This document shows positions 44,522 through 51,335 of a DNA stretch of 64,000 bases, in pieces. Within the stretch, counting starts at the first letter, position 1; each line of letters begins with the position of its first letter. The translations under genes and the position numbers were made by a program. Source of the stretch: Clostridium liquoris (lineage in GTDB: Bacteria > Bacillota > Clostridia > Clostridiales > Clostridiaceae); contig NZ_PVXO01000005.1 in NCBI RefSeq assembly GCF_002995785.1, positions 124,001 through 188,000 of the forward strand, given 5' to 3'. A model generated the notes under the pieces. That model did not search any database. It was not told where the DNA came from and was given only the letters and a program-made list of their open reading frames with translations.

Positions 44522-45361
44522 ATGCTAAGCATTGAGGAATACATTGCACGAAGGAAAAAGGAAGATAAATTCAATGAATTTGACATTGATTCACGTGCAC
44601 AAAATATGAAAATCTGTGTTGATTATGTATTTGAGTATTTTAACAACTATCTGAATATTACGGAAGCTGAGGAAAAAACAGTACTCCATAATGAAAAGTT
44701 GGAGAAATATCGTAAGCAGCTAAGAGAGTATGATCCTGAAGTTAGAGAATGGGCTGTTAGTATTTATAATGAGTACGGGAAGCAAATACACAGATACATT
44801 GGAAACATCATGAAGGAGAATGACCTTTTCTTTTTATATAATACTGATAGTGAATTTAGAAATGCTTCATATGATTGTTATTCACGACTAATTAAAAGGT
44901 TACCATTTCTTAAGGATCAGACAGAAATGCTTTTTCTTTTTATAAAAGAATATCATAGGGTAGAAAGTGAGCAAAAGTTTAATTTTGGGATACCGTCAAT
45001 ATCGGAAGAAATTACTGATTGGATTGAGAAAACCTGGGCAAAGCATCAAGTAAATCTTCTTGCCTTTGCTTATGATTGGATAAACAGTTTTTTTGATAAT
45101 GAGGATATTTGGCCCTCAACACATAGAAGAAAGAGTCAATATAATTGGAGAAAGTACGATTATGATTATAGGCAAAAAAGTAACCTTTTTAATCTTGATT
45201 CTTTGTATAGAAAAATGCCGAAAAAGTCCTTTATAAAAGGTAGAAAGCAGGAATTTGAGATATTATTTATGTACTATTGGCTTCACGATATGGAAGGCGA
45301 TGACGAGGGATATTGGCAGGAATATTTAGAGAAAGTGTTACCTACTTTGAAAAAGTTATAG
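44522..45361 (+). CDS. Unknown cargo protein
   Basis: 279 residues, helix-rich and strongly charged, with many aromatic residues (YNWRKYDYDYRQKSN near 210-224). No motif, signal peptide or membrane span is recognised. It lies in a short operon with DUF1413 and an Abi-like gene, so a role in phage defence is possible but unproven. GAGAGGTGG precedes the ATG. Confidence 0.6.
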   Translation: MLSIEEYIARRKKEDKFNEFDIDSRAQNMKICVDYVFEYFNNYLNITEAEEKTVLHNEKLEKYRKQLREYDPEVREWAVSIYNEYGKQIHRYIGNIMKENDLFFLYNTDSEFRNASYDCYSRLIKRLPFLKDQTEMLFLFIKEYHRVESEQKFNFGIPSISEEITDWIEKTWAKHQVNLLAFAYDWINSFFDNEDIWPSTHRRKSQYNWRKYDYDYRQKSNLFNLDSLYRKMPKKSFIKGRKQEFEILFMYYWLHDMEGDDEGYWQEYLEKVLPTLKKL

Positions 45362-45389
45362 TTATTAAATATTAGGTGAGGTGAAAAAA

Positions 45390-46304
45390 ATGAATGATAA
45401 AGAAATAATTCTTTCAAAAATTGCAGAAATAGTTAGCAGACCAGGCTTTTTTATAAGAAAAAACTCGGAATTTAAGGCCAGATTAAAATGTGTGGGGCTT
45501 AATGACCTTTACGAAAAATATATAGACTATCTGGTGCCATATTTCTATAATCAAGGTTATGCGCACAAATTCGAGAATAATAACGAAGAATACGATGTGT
45601 TCTTAGGTTTAGATAGTATTTTCTCGGATTTATATAAGGAAAACAGGCATGAGGATATTATCAACCTGCTAAAAGAAATAACAAAATCTTTCAATGTAAG
45701 ATACATTTGCGAAAATGGCGTTGAAGACTTTGAAGAACTAGCTAAACTTTACGAGATTTTAGGATTAAACATATCCATTGAATTTGAAAAAGTTAAAGTT
45801 TCTGCTTGTATGGAAAGTGACTTTGTAAGAGTAAGTGAGATGTTTTCTGTTGAATCATGGATAAAAAGTAACCATATAGAAGTATATGATGCTTACAAAT
45901 CTGCAGTTGACGCTTATACACAAGGCCATTCAGGAGCTTGTATTGAATCATGTAGGACGTGTATTGTAAGTATATTTTCAAAATATAAGGGGACTGAAAA
46001 GTTTGCAAAATGGATGAGAGGTGTCTTTAATACTAGTGGAGACAGTGCAACTGCATCAGTCGCTGACTTAGATAGGGCCCTTAAATCAGATTTAAGAAAA
46101 GAAGATTTAGCAGAATTTTTTAATGAAAATAAAGATGGAAAGCTGACAAAGACAAAAACAATTTATATGATTTACTCTATGATGTCTGATTACGGAACCC
46201 ACAGAAATGAGAATGCTATTGAATTGCCGACAGTTGAAGATGCGCTGTTTTGTTTGAGATTAACTGATAGCATTTTATTTTGGGTATATTCAAAAAACAA
46301 ATAG
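45390..46304 (+). CDS. Abortive-infection-like protein, possible HEPN-type C-terminus
   Basis: 304 residues. The C-terminal half is helical: AVDAYTQGHSGACIESCRTC, then MMSDYGTHRNENAIELPTVEDALFCLRLTD. This arrangement resembles the Abi_C/HEPN-like domains of abortive infection proteins, in which a conserved polar histidine region supports RNase activity. The match is by eye and weak. The N-terminal half is unrecognised. ATG 45390 follows GGTGAGGTG. Confidence 0.45.
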   Translation: MNDKEIILSKIAEIVSRPGFFIRKNSEFKARLKCVGLNDLYEKYIDYLVPYFYNQGYAHKFENNNEEYDVFLGLDSIFSDLYKENRHEDIINLLKEITKSFNVRYICENGVEDFEELAKLYEILGLNISIEFEKVKVSACMESDFVRVSEMFSVESWIKSNHIEVYDAYKSAVDAYTQGHSGACIESCRTCIVSIFSKYKGTEKFAKWMRGVFNTSGDSATASVADLDRALKSDLRKEDLAEFFNENKDGKLTKTKTIYMIYSMMSDYGTHRNENAIELPTVEDALFCLRLTDSILFWVYSKNK

Positions 46305-46333
46305 CGATTTTTATTAGTTAAGGAGTGAATAAA

Positions 46334-46783
46334 ATGTCCGACGTAAAAAATGCGTATGATCAGATTATTGATTTCTTGAACAATGAAACAGAGAAAACAT
46401 TATTACTACGAGGTATCGCTGATAAGGAAAAGCATCAGGCCCTTCTTAAAGCTTTGAATGCTCAAGGGAACTTGAAAGGACTAATTAATTTAATTCATAC
46501 AACAAAAGATGGAATGGAGAATTTCTTTCGATGGGCGGAACTTTATAAAGTTAACGTACCGAAGAAATATGGGCAAGGAATGAAATTATCCAATCTTACA
46601 ATTTTCTTTGATAATCTGACCACTAAAAGTAGTAGTGATAAATATGATAATTATGCCTTCGATTTTATGATTGTATGGCCAATTCAAAGTGTAACAAAAA
46701 ATGAAAAAGAGATTCAGATGCTGAAAGAAATGGCCGAACGTCAAAAGACAAAAAAGATCATTTACAATGCTCCCATAGGCTGA
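46334..46783 (+). pseudogene. Unknown cargo protein, probably cut by the IS
   Basis: 149 residues are read before the frame ends 3 nt inside the IS element. The sequence is helical at the N-terminus (NAYDQIIDFLNNETEKTLLL) and mixed later (LSNLTIFFDNLTTKSSSDKY). The natural C-terminus may have been lost on insertion. I recognise no family. It is third in the cargo operon and starts at ATG 46334 after AAGGAGTG. Confidence 0.5.
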
Positions 46784-46819
46784 GACACGGGAGCGTGATA
46801 AATAAGTTATAATGAAGCC

Positions 46820-47113
46820 ATGGAAAAACGGAACCGATATACCCCAGAATTTAAAACGAAGGTCGTGCTTGAGGTTCTTCAGGAAGAGCAGACCGTGAAT
46901 CAAATTGCCGCCAAATATGAGCTGAATCCGGTGATGATCAGCCGGTGGAAAGCCGAGTTTCTTGAGCGAGCCTCGATGGTGTTCGAGAAGGGAACCAGTG
47001 AAGCGGACAAACTGAGAAAGGAGTACGAGAGCAAACAAGAACATCTGGAAAAGCTGGTCGGTCAACTAACCGTGGAGATCGACTGGCTCAAAAAAAAATC
47101 TGGCCTTAAATAA
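46820..47113 (+). CDS. IS3 transposase OrfA
   Basis: 97 residues. It has an HTH (RYTPEFKTKVVLEVLQEEQT, QIAAKYELNPVMISRWKAEF) and a leucine-zipper tail. Near the end, nine A (47090-47098) form a slippery run; a -1 shift there fuses OrfA to OrfB to give the active transposase, as known for IS3 elements. Confidence 0.92.
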   Translation: MEKRNRYTPEFKTKVVLEVLQEEQTVNQIAAKYELNPVMISRWKAEFLERASMVFEKGTSEADKLRKEYESKQEHLEKLVGQLTVEIDWLKKKSGLK

Positions 47114-47135
47114 ATCCGTCAAAGAGCGCCAAGCC

Positions 47136-47963
47136 ATGATTGAGCGCGATCATCCCACAATTAACATTAAGCGCCAAGCTTCTTTGTTAGGTGTTAATCG
47201 TACAAGTGTGTACCGCAAGCCCGCAGGAACGGAGGAGAGCGCTGAAAACATTCAAATCATGCACGTGATTGATGCCATCTACACCGACAAGCCCTTCTTC
47301 GGGTACAGGCGGATCACCGTCAAACTGCGGGAAATGGGTTTCAACGTCAATCGCAAACGTGTACGGCGTCTGATGAGACTCATGGGGATTCACGGAATCC
47401 ATCCACAGCCCAATTTGAGCAAGCGACTGCATGCAAAGTACGTTCGCCCTTACTTGTTACGGGGACTGGACATCCATCGCCCCAATCACGTTTGGGGAGT
47501 AGATATCACATACCTTCGCATGGGGAAAGGATTTATGTACCTGTTCACCATCATAGACTGGTTCAGTCGCAAGGTGGTTGATTACGAGTTGTCGAGCACG
47601 CTAGAGAAAGGGTTTGTCATGACCTGTCTGAAACGAGCATTTCGTCGCTGTAAGCCAGAAATCATCAACAGTGATCAAGGCAGCCATTTTACGAATGCAG
47701 ATTATCTCAATCTGTTGGCAGAACATGAAATCCAGGTATCGATGGATGGCAAGGGACGTGCGACGGACAACAGTCGTACAGAACGATTCTTTCGAGCTTT
47801 AAAGTATGAATGTATCTATCTGAATGAATTTGAAAATCCACGAGAATTACGGAAAGGCATCAAACGGTACGTCACGTTCTACAATACGGACCGTCCTCAT
47901 CAATCTTTGGACTATGCAACACCAGACAGGATTTACTACGAGCATGTAACATCGGTAGCATAG
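47136..47963 (+). CDS. IS3 transposase OrfB (DDE integrase core)
   Basis: 275 residues. The catalytic triad is visible: D in VWGVDITYLRM, D in INSDQGSHFTN and E in RTERFFRALKYE, with the usual 35-residue spacing between the last two. The frame is open upstream to the A9 slippery run of OrfA. No disruption was seen, so the element may be active. Confidence 0.93.
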   Translation: MIERDHPTINIKRQASLLGVNRTSVYRKPAGTEESAENIQIMHVIDAIYTDKPFFGYRRITVKLREMGFNVNRKRVRRLMRLMGIHGIHPQPNLSKRLHAKYVRPYLLRGLDIHRPNHVWGVDITYLRMGKGFMYLFTIIDWFSRKVVDYELSSTLEKGFVMTCLKRAFRRCKPEIINSDQGSHFTNADYLNLLAEHEIQVSMDGKGRATDNSRTERFFRALKYECIYLNEFENPRELRKGIKRYVTFYNTDRPHQSLDYATPDRIYYEHVTSVA

Positions 47964-47971
47964 GCAGCTTT

Positions 47972-48069
47972 ACATGGAGGGGCGGGCATGATAGGCTAGT
48001 TAGCCTCGCGATGCTAGCTTACTAGCCATCGCCCGATCGCGAGCAGTCATGCCCGCAGAGGCTCCATGT
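47972..48069. repeat. Large GC-rich multi-arm hairpin inside the IS
   Basis: ACATGGAG (47972-47979) pairs with CTCCATGT (48062-48069) and GCGGGCATGA (47982-47991) with TCATGCCCGC (48047-48056). Smaller palindromes lie inside (TCGCGAT and ATCGCGA; GGCTAGTTAGCC). It sits between the orfB stop and the right inverted repeat. It could block read-through or be a captured mobile cassette. Confidence 0.7.
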
Positions 48070-48142
48070 CAAGCGGCCTTCGGAACGGTACCACCATTCA
48101 AAAAGATGGGAGGACATAACTTATTTTCGTTCTCAAAGTGTC

Positions 48143-48316
48143 TTGACAAAGGGGGGCATTACAATTTATCTTACAATTAAGGAACCTTGGTACAACCCTG
48201 ATTCTTTAGATTCTATTGTGGATCGAGTGATAAAACTGGACTGTGAGAATGATGACCCAAAAGAATATCAGCGTATTCTAGCCGCCTACGAAGAGGATAT
48301 GAAAAGGCGCTATTAA
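48143..48316 (+). pseudogene. C-terminal remnant of an unknown gene
   Basis: An open frame begins at the IS right end and reads KEPWYNPDSLDSIVDRVIKL, then DDPKEYQRILAAYEEDMKRRY to a stop. It has no proper start (only TTG 48143, inside the IS end). It looks like a 3' fragment left when the region rearranged. The parent family is not recognised. Confidence 0.4.
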
Positions 48317-48360
48317 GTTAGATTATATGAATTAACAGTATTACTTGGGAGGAATTTAGC

Positions 48361-48423
48361 ATGGCTACTTTTTGGGATTTTATGAAATTAGATAGGAATT
48401 TGAACGGAGGGATTACATGGTAA
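48361..48423 (+). CDS. 20-residue leader ORF overlapping the nucleotidyltransferase start
   Basis: ATG after GGGAGG encodes MATFWDFMKLDRNLNGGITW and stops at TAA, overlapping the next ATG by 7 nt. Its reading covers the ribosome binding site of the next gene, so it may couple or attenuate translation. It could equally be a gene remnant. Confidence 0.4.
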   Translation: MATFWDFMKLDRNLNGGITW

Positions 48424-48911
48424 GTAAAACTGACGCTATTGAGATAATAACGTACGCTGAAGAAAATGGAATTAACATATGGATTGATGGCGGTTGGGGA
48501 GTAGATGCACTATTAGAAGAAGAAACAAGAGTACACAACGATATTGATTTATTTGTGGAAGAAAGTAATGGTAAAAAGTTTATTGAAATATTAAAAGAAA
48601 ATGGCTTTACTGAAGTTATCGAAGCATATACCACCACATCTCATAAGGTTTATAAGGATAGTAAAGGTAGGATAATTGATCTTCATATATTTAAATTCAA
48701 CGAACAAGGATACATTGTTTTTGAGGGAGAAGCATATCCTCCAGAAGTCTTTAGCGGCATTGGGAAAATAGGCGATAAAATGGTCAGATGTATTGATGCT
48801 GAATATCAAGTGTTATTTCATCTAGGCTATGAGCATGATGAAAATGATGTGCATGATGTAAAACTATTGTGTGAGAGATTTAATATTCCTATTCCGAGTG
48901 AATACAAGTAA
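48417..48911 (+). CDS. Aminoglycoside/lincosamide nucleotidyltransferase-like protein
   Basis: 164 residues, the length of Lnu(A)/Lnu(C)-type enzymes. The nucleotidyltransferase core is clear: IWIDGGWGVDALLEEETRVH, then NDIDLFVE with the metal-binding aspartates (GGWGVD and DID). LFHLGYEHDENDVHDVKLL matches the C-terminal region of the family. It would add an AMP group to an antibiotic hydroxyl. Whether it confers resistance, and to which drug, cannot be told from sequence. It lies on the mobile patchwork. Confidence 0.7.
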   Translation: MVSKTDAIEIITYAEENGINIWIDGGWGVDALLEEETRVHNDIDLFVEESNGKKFIEILKENGFTEVIEAYTTTSHKVYKDSKGRIIDLHIFKFNEQGYIVFEGEAYPPEVFSGIGKIGDKMVRCIDAEYQVLFHLGYEHDENDVHDVKLLCERFNIPIPSEYK

Positions 48912-49096
48912 CCAACAATTGTGCTGAAAAGCACATTCGGTTTAACTATGCAAATTTAGTGGATATGTTCCCGCCTACCGATAGTGCAAAAAGTGGCGAT
49001 GACGTGTTTCCGACTACCGACAATGTAAAAGACATCAATCCACCCCGCTCGTTGCACGTGGAGACGGTGGTATTGATGTCAAGGGATGAGAAGTAA
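48912..49096 (+). pseudogene. Orphan RlmD/RumA-like C-terminal tail (candidate integration scar 1)
   Basis: The frame reads YANLVDMFPPTDSAKSGDDV, then FPTTDNVKDINPPRSL and HVETVVLMSRDEK to TAA 49094-49096. VDMFP-T and HVETVVLMS are the conserved end of 23S rRNA uracil-C5 methyltransferases. The D-x-FP-x-TD segment is present twice (48962-48992 and 49001-49031, 39 nt apart), as if the tail had been replaced more than once. There is no start or catalytic domain. Confidence 0.55.
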
Positions 49097-49338
49097 GGGG
49101 CTACTGAAAATACTGATGAATAAAGGGTTTCCTGACATTGCATTTTTCGTTCGAAAATTTTTACGAAGACGCTAATGCTGGGAAGCCATTATTTTTATTG
49201 TTCGAGGAAACATATCAACTGCCCTAAAAACGATGGATTGAGTTGATAGATTGGATTTTTTACTGGGGTTGAGGAGATAGAATAGATGAATATTGATACA
49301 CAGCATTACCTTAGGTAATTAAAAGTCTTATTTTGTGA
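49097..49338. other. Intergenic stretch without a gene
   Basis: 242 nt between scar 1 and the restriction island. I see no ORF with a ribosome binding site, no clear terminator and no repeat. It is moderately AT-rich and may include the left junction of the island. Confidence 0.4.
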
Positions 49339-49402
49339 ATTGTCAATATATATTTACTTTTTGTAAATATATATTGACAATAACATAGGGAAGTGATATT
49401 CT
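49339..49402 (+). promoter_or_regulatory. Perfect 19-bp palindrome overlapping the R-M promoter
   Basis: Left arm ATTGTCAATATATATTTAC (49339-49357) and its exact complement at 49363-49381, loop TTTTT. The right arm contains -35 TTGACA (49374-49379); 17 nt on is TATTCT (49397-49402). The symmetric left arm carries TTGACA on the other strand. It is a likely controller-protein operator for the methyltransferase operon. Confidence 0.75.
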
Positions 49403-49431
49403 TACAACAAGATTAAATGGAGGTAAAATGT

Positions 49432-50268
49432 ATGAAGTTAAATATTATCATCAATCAGAATTGTATAGAAGGAATGAAAACCCTTGAAGACAATGCAGTT
49501 GATTTGATTATAGCAGATCCGCCTTATAATTTATCAAAAGGTGGTGAGTGGAAATGGGATAATAGTGTAAAACTTGCGGGAATGGGCGGCAATTGGAACA
49601 AGGTTATGGAGAGTTGGGACAATATGTCTTTGTTGGAGTACTTTTCCTTTACAATTACTTGGCTAACTGAAGCGCAAAGAATTCTAAAACCAACTGGTTC
49701 TATGTGGATTTTTGGTACATATCACAACATTGGAATTATAAATGTAGTTTGTCAACTTCTTAATATAGAAATTATTAACGAAGTTATTTGGTATAAGCGT
49801 AATGCCTTTCCTAATTTAGCTGGTAGGCGATTAACTGCTAGCCACGAAACTATACTCTGGTGTAATAAAGGCGGTAAAAAGCGAGAGTATTACTTTGACT
49901 ATGAATATTCTAAAAATGGTAATTTTGATTACGATTCTTTAAAGCAGCCTGGAAAACAGATGAGAACTGTATGGGATATATCTAATAACAAAGAGAAACG
50001 TGAATTAGAATATGGGAAACATCCTACCCAAAAGCCTCTAAGGATTCTTAAAAGAATGATTCAACTTTCATCAAGAGAAGGAGATATTATGTTAACACCT
50101 TTTTCAGGGGCTGGTAGTGAATGTTTAGCAGCTAAGGAACTTGGCCGAAACTATCTAGGGTATGAAGTTGACCCTCAGTATGTAGATATTGCACATAAAA
50201 GATTGGAAAATGCTATGATAAATAATCAAATAAATATTTTTGATAGTATTAACAAAGGTGAAGAATAA
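49432..50268 (+). CDS. R-M DNA methyltransferase 1 (beta-class, DPPYN)
   Basis: 278 residues. The catalytic motif ADPPYNLSKGGEW lies at about 27-39; the SAM-binding motif (TPFSGAGSECLAAKELGRNY) is near the C-terminus, so the order is beta class. It resembles DpnA-like N6-adenine methyltransferases. It would modify one strand of an asymmetric site. ATG 49432 is 7 nt after GGAGGT. The stop overlaps the controller gene (TAATG). Confidence 0.9.
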   Translation: MKLNIIINQNCIEGMKTLEDNAVDLIIADPPYNLSKGGEWKWDNSVKLAGMGGNWNKVMESWDNMSLLEYFSFTITWLTEAQRILKPTGSMWIFGTYHNIGIINVVCQLLNIEIINEVIWYKRNAFPNLAGRRLTASHETILWCNKGGKKREYYFDYEYSKNGNFDYDSLKQPGKQMRTVWDISNNKEKRELEYGKHPTQKPLRILKRMIQLSSREGDIMLTPFSGAGSECLAAKELGRNYLGYEVDPQYVDIAHKRLENAMINNQINIFDSINKGEE

Positions 50269-50492
50269 TGAAAAAGTATATAGCTGATGAGAAAAAGATT
50301 AGGAAAACCATGATTGATAAAAATATAAAAACAATAAATGAACTTTCAAGACTCTCAGGGGTTTCAAAACCAAAAATATACGAATTTCTCAATGGGAAAA
50401 CACCGTTGCAGACTACATTTGTTAGATTAGCAGAGTTTTTAGAAATTGATCCAAATGAATTAATTGTTGAGGTAGAAGAAGATGAATATTAA
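50268..50492 (+). CDS. XRE-type controller protein
   Basis: 74 residues. It has an HTH (INELSRLSGVSKPKIYEFLN) and an acidic tail. Size and placement between two methyltransferase genes fit R-M controller proteins that set the order of methylation and cutting. It probably binds the palindrome at 49339-49381. It overlaps genes on both sides (1 and 11 nt). Confidence 0.8.
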   Translation: MKKYIADEKKIRKTMIDKNIKTINELSRLSGVSKPKIYEFLNGKTPLQTTFVRLAEFLEIDPNELIVEVEEDEY

Positions 50493-51297
50493 TATTAAGC
50501 CAGTTATTAAATGGAGTGGAAGCAAACGCAGTCAAGCTTTTGAAATAGTTAATAAAATTCCAAAACATAACAAATATTTTGAGCCCTTTTTAGGGGGCGG
50601 TTCTATAATGTATGCTTTGAATCCTAGTAACGCTATATGCTCAGATATTTGTGAACCTTTAATAAAATTATGGGATGTTATTAAGAAAGACCCTATTGGT
50701 TTGGCAGATTATTATCGTGAACAATGGGAAAGGATGCAAGAGGAAGGTTATCAGGTCTATTATGAAATAAGAGATGAATTTAACAGTTCATTTTCTCCGT
50801 ATAATTTGTTGTTTTTATCACGTACATGTGTTAATGGATTAATTCGATTTAACAGTGATGGTCAATTTAACAATTCATTACATTACTCAAGGAAAGGAAT
50901 TAATCCAGAAACCCTTAGAAAAATTATCTTAGATTGGTCGAGCCGTATACAAACTGTAACCTTTAAAACATGTGATTATAAAGAGGCTACAAAAGAAGCC
51001 GGTGATGGTGATTTTATTTATCTTGATCCGCCATATTTTAATACGAAAGGTCGCTATTATAACCTATCCACAATCGATTTTGATGAGTTTTTCGATTATA
51101 TAAAAGAGCTTAATAATCGAGGTGTTAAATGGGCGCTGTCTTTTGATGGGAAAACTACCAATAAAGATTATAGTGTACAGCTGCCAGAGGATCTATTTGT
51201 TAACCATTATTATTTGCACGCAGGAAAATCAGCGTTTAAAAAAGTAATGGATAAACAGAGCAATACGGTGTATGAATCATTGTATACAAATTATTAA
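50482..51297 (+). CDS. R-M DNA methyltransferase 2 (Dam-like, alpha class)
   Basis: 271 residues. Motif I-like WSGSKRSQAFEI and FEPFLGGGSIMYAL at the N-terminus, catalytic YLDPPYFNTKGRYY at about 176-189. This is the alpha order of Dam/FokI-type N6-adenine methyltransferases. Together with methyltransferase 1 it would protect both strands of an asymmetric site. Confidence 0.92.
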   Translation: MNINIKPVIKWSGSKRSQAFEIVNKIPKHNKYFEPFLGGGSIMYALNPSNAICSDICEPLIKLWDVIKKDPIGLADYYREQWERMQEEGYQVYYEIRDEFNSSFSPYNLLFLSRTCVNGLIRFNSDGQFNNSLHYSRKGINPETLRKIILDWSSRIQTVTFKTCDYKEATKEAGDGDFIYLDPPYFNTKGRYYNLSTIDFDEFFDYIKELNNRGVKWALSFDGKTTNKDYSVQLPEDLFVNHYYLHAGKSAFKKVMDKQSNTVYESLYTNY

Positions 51298-51299
51298 AA

Positions 51300-51335
51300 A
51301 AAGAGGCACTTATTCAAAATGCGCCTCCTTTCCTT
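51300..51335. terminator. Shared bidirectional terminator
   Basis: GAGGC (51303-51307) pairs with GCCTC (51323-51327), with an A-run before and T-rich sequence after. It serves the convergent methyltransferase 2 and nuclease genes. Confidence 0.6.

Larger units (their letters stand above)
46781..48145 (+). mobile_element. IS3-family insertion sequence, apparently intact
   Basis: About 1.37 kb with two ORFs. The imperfect terminal inverted repeats share GAGACAC/AAGACAC-type outer ends and an identical inner AAATAAGTTAT (46800-46810, and its complement at 48116-48126). Ends are approximate. No convincing target duplication was found. The element is more GC-rich than its surroundings, so it is probably a recent arrival. 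Confidence 0.85.

Noticed and set aside
46775-48160. Target site duplication around the intact IS3 element
   Set aside because: Flanks at both candidate ends do not match over 3-5 nt, so no duplication is claimed.
49339-49381. Palindrome read as a transcription terminator
   Set aside because: The T-run is in the loop rather than after the stem, and the right arm carries a promoter -35 box.
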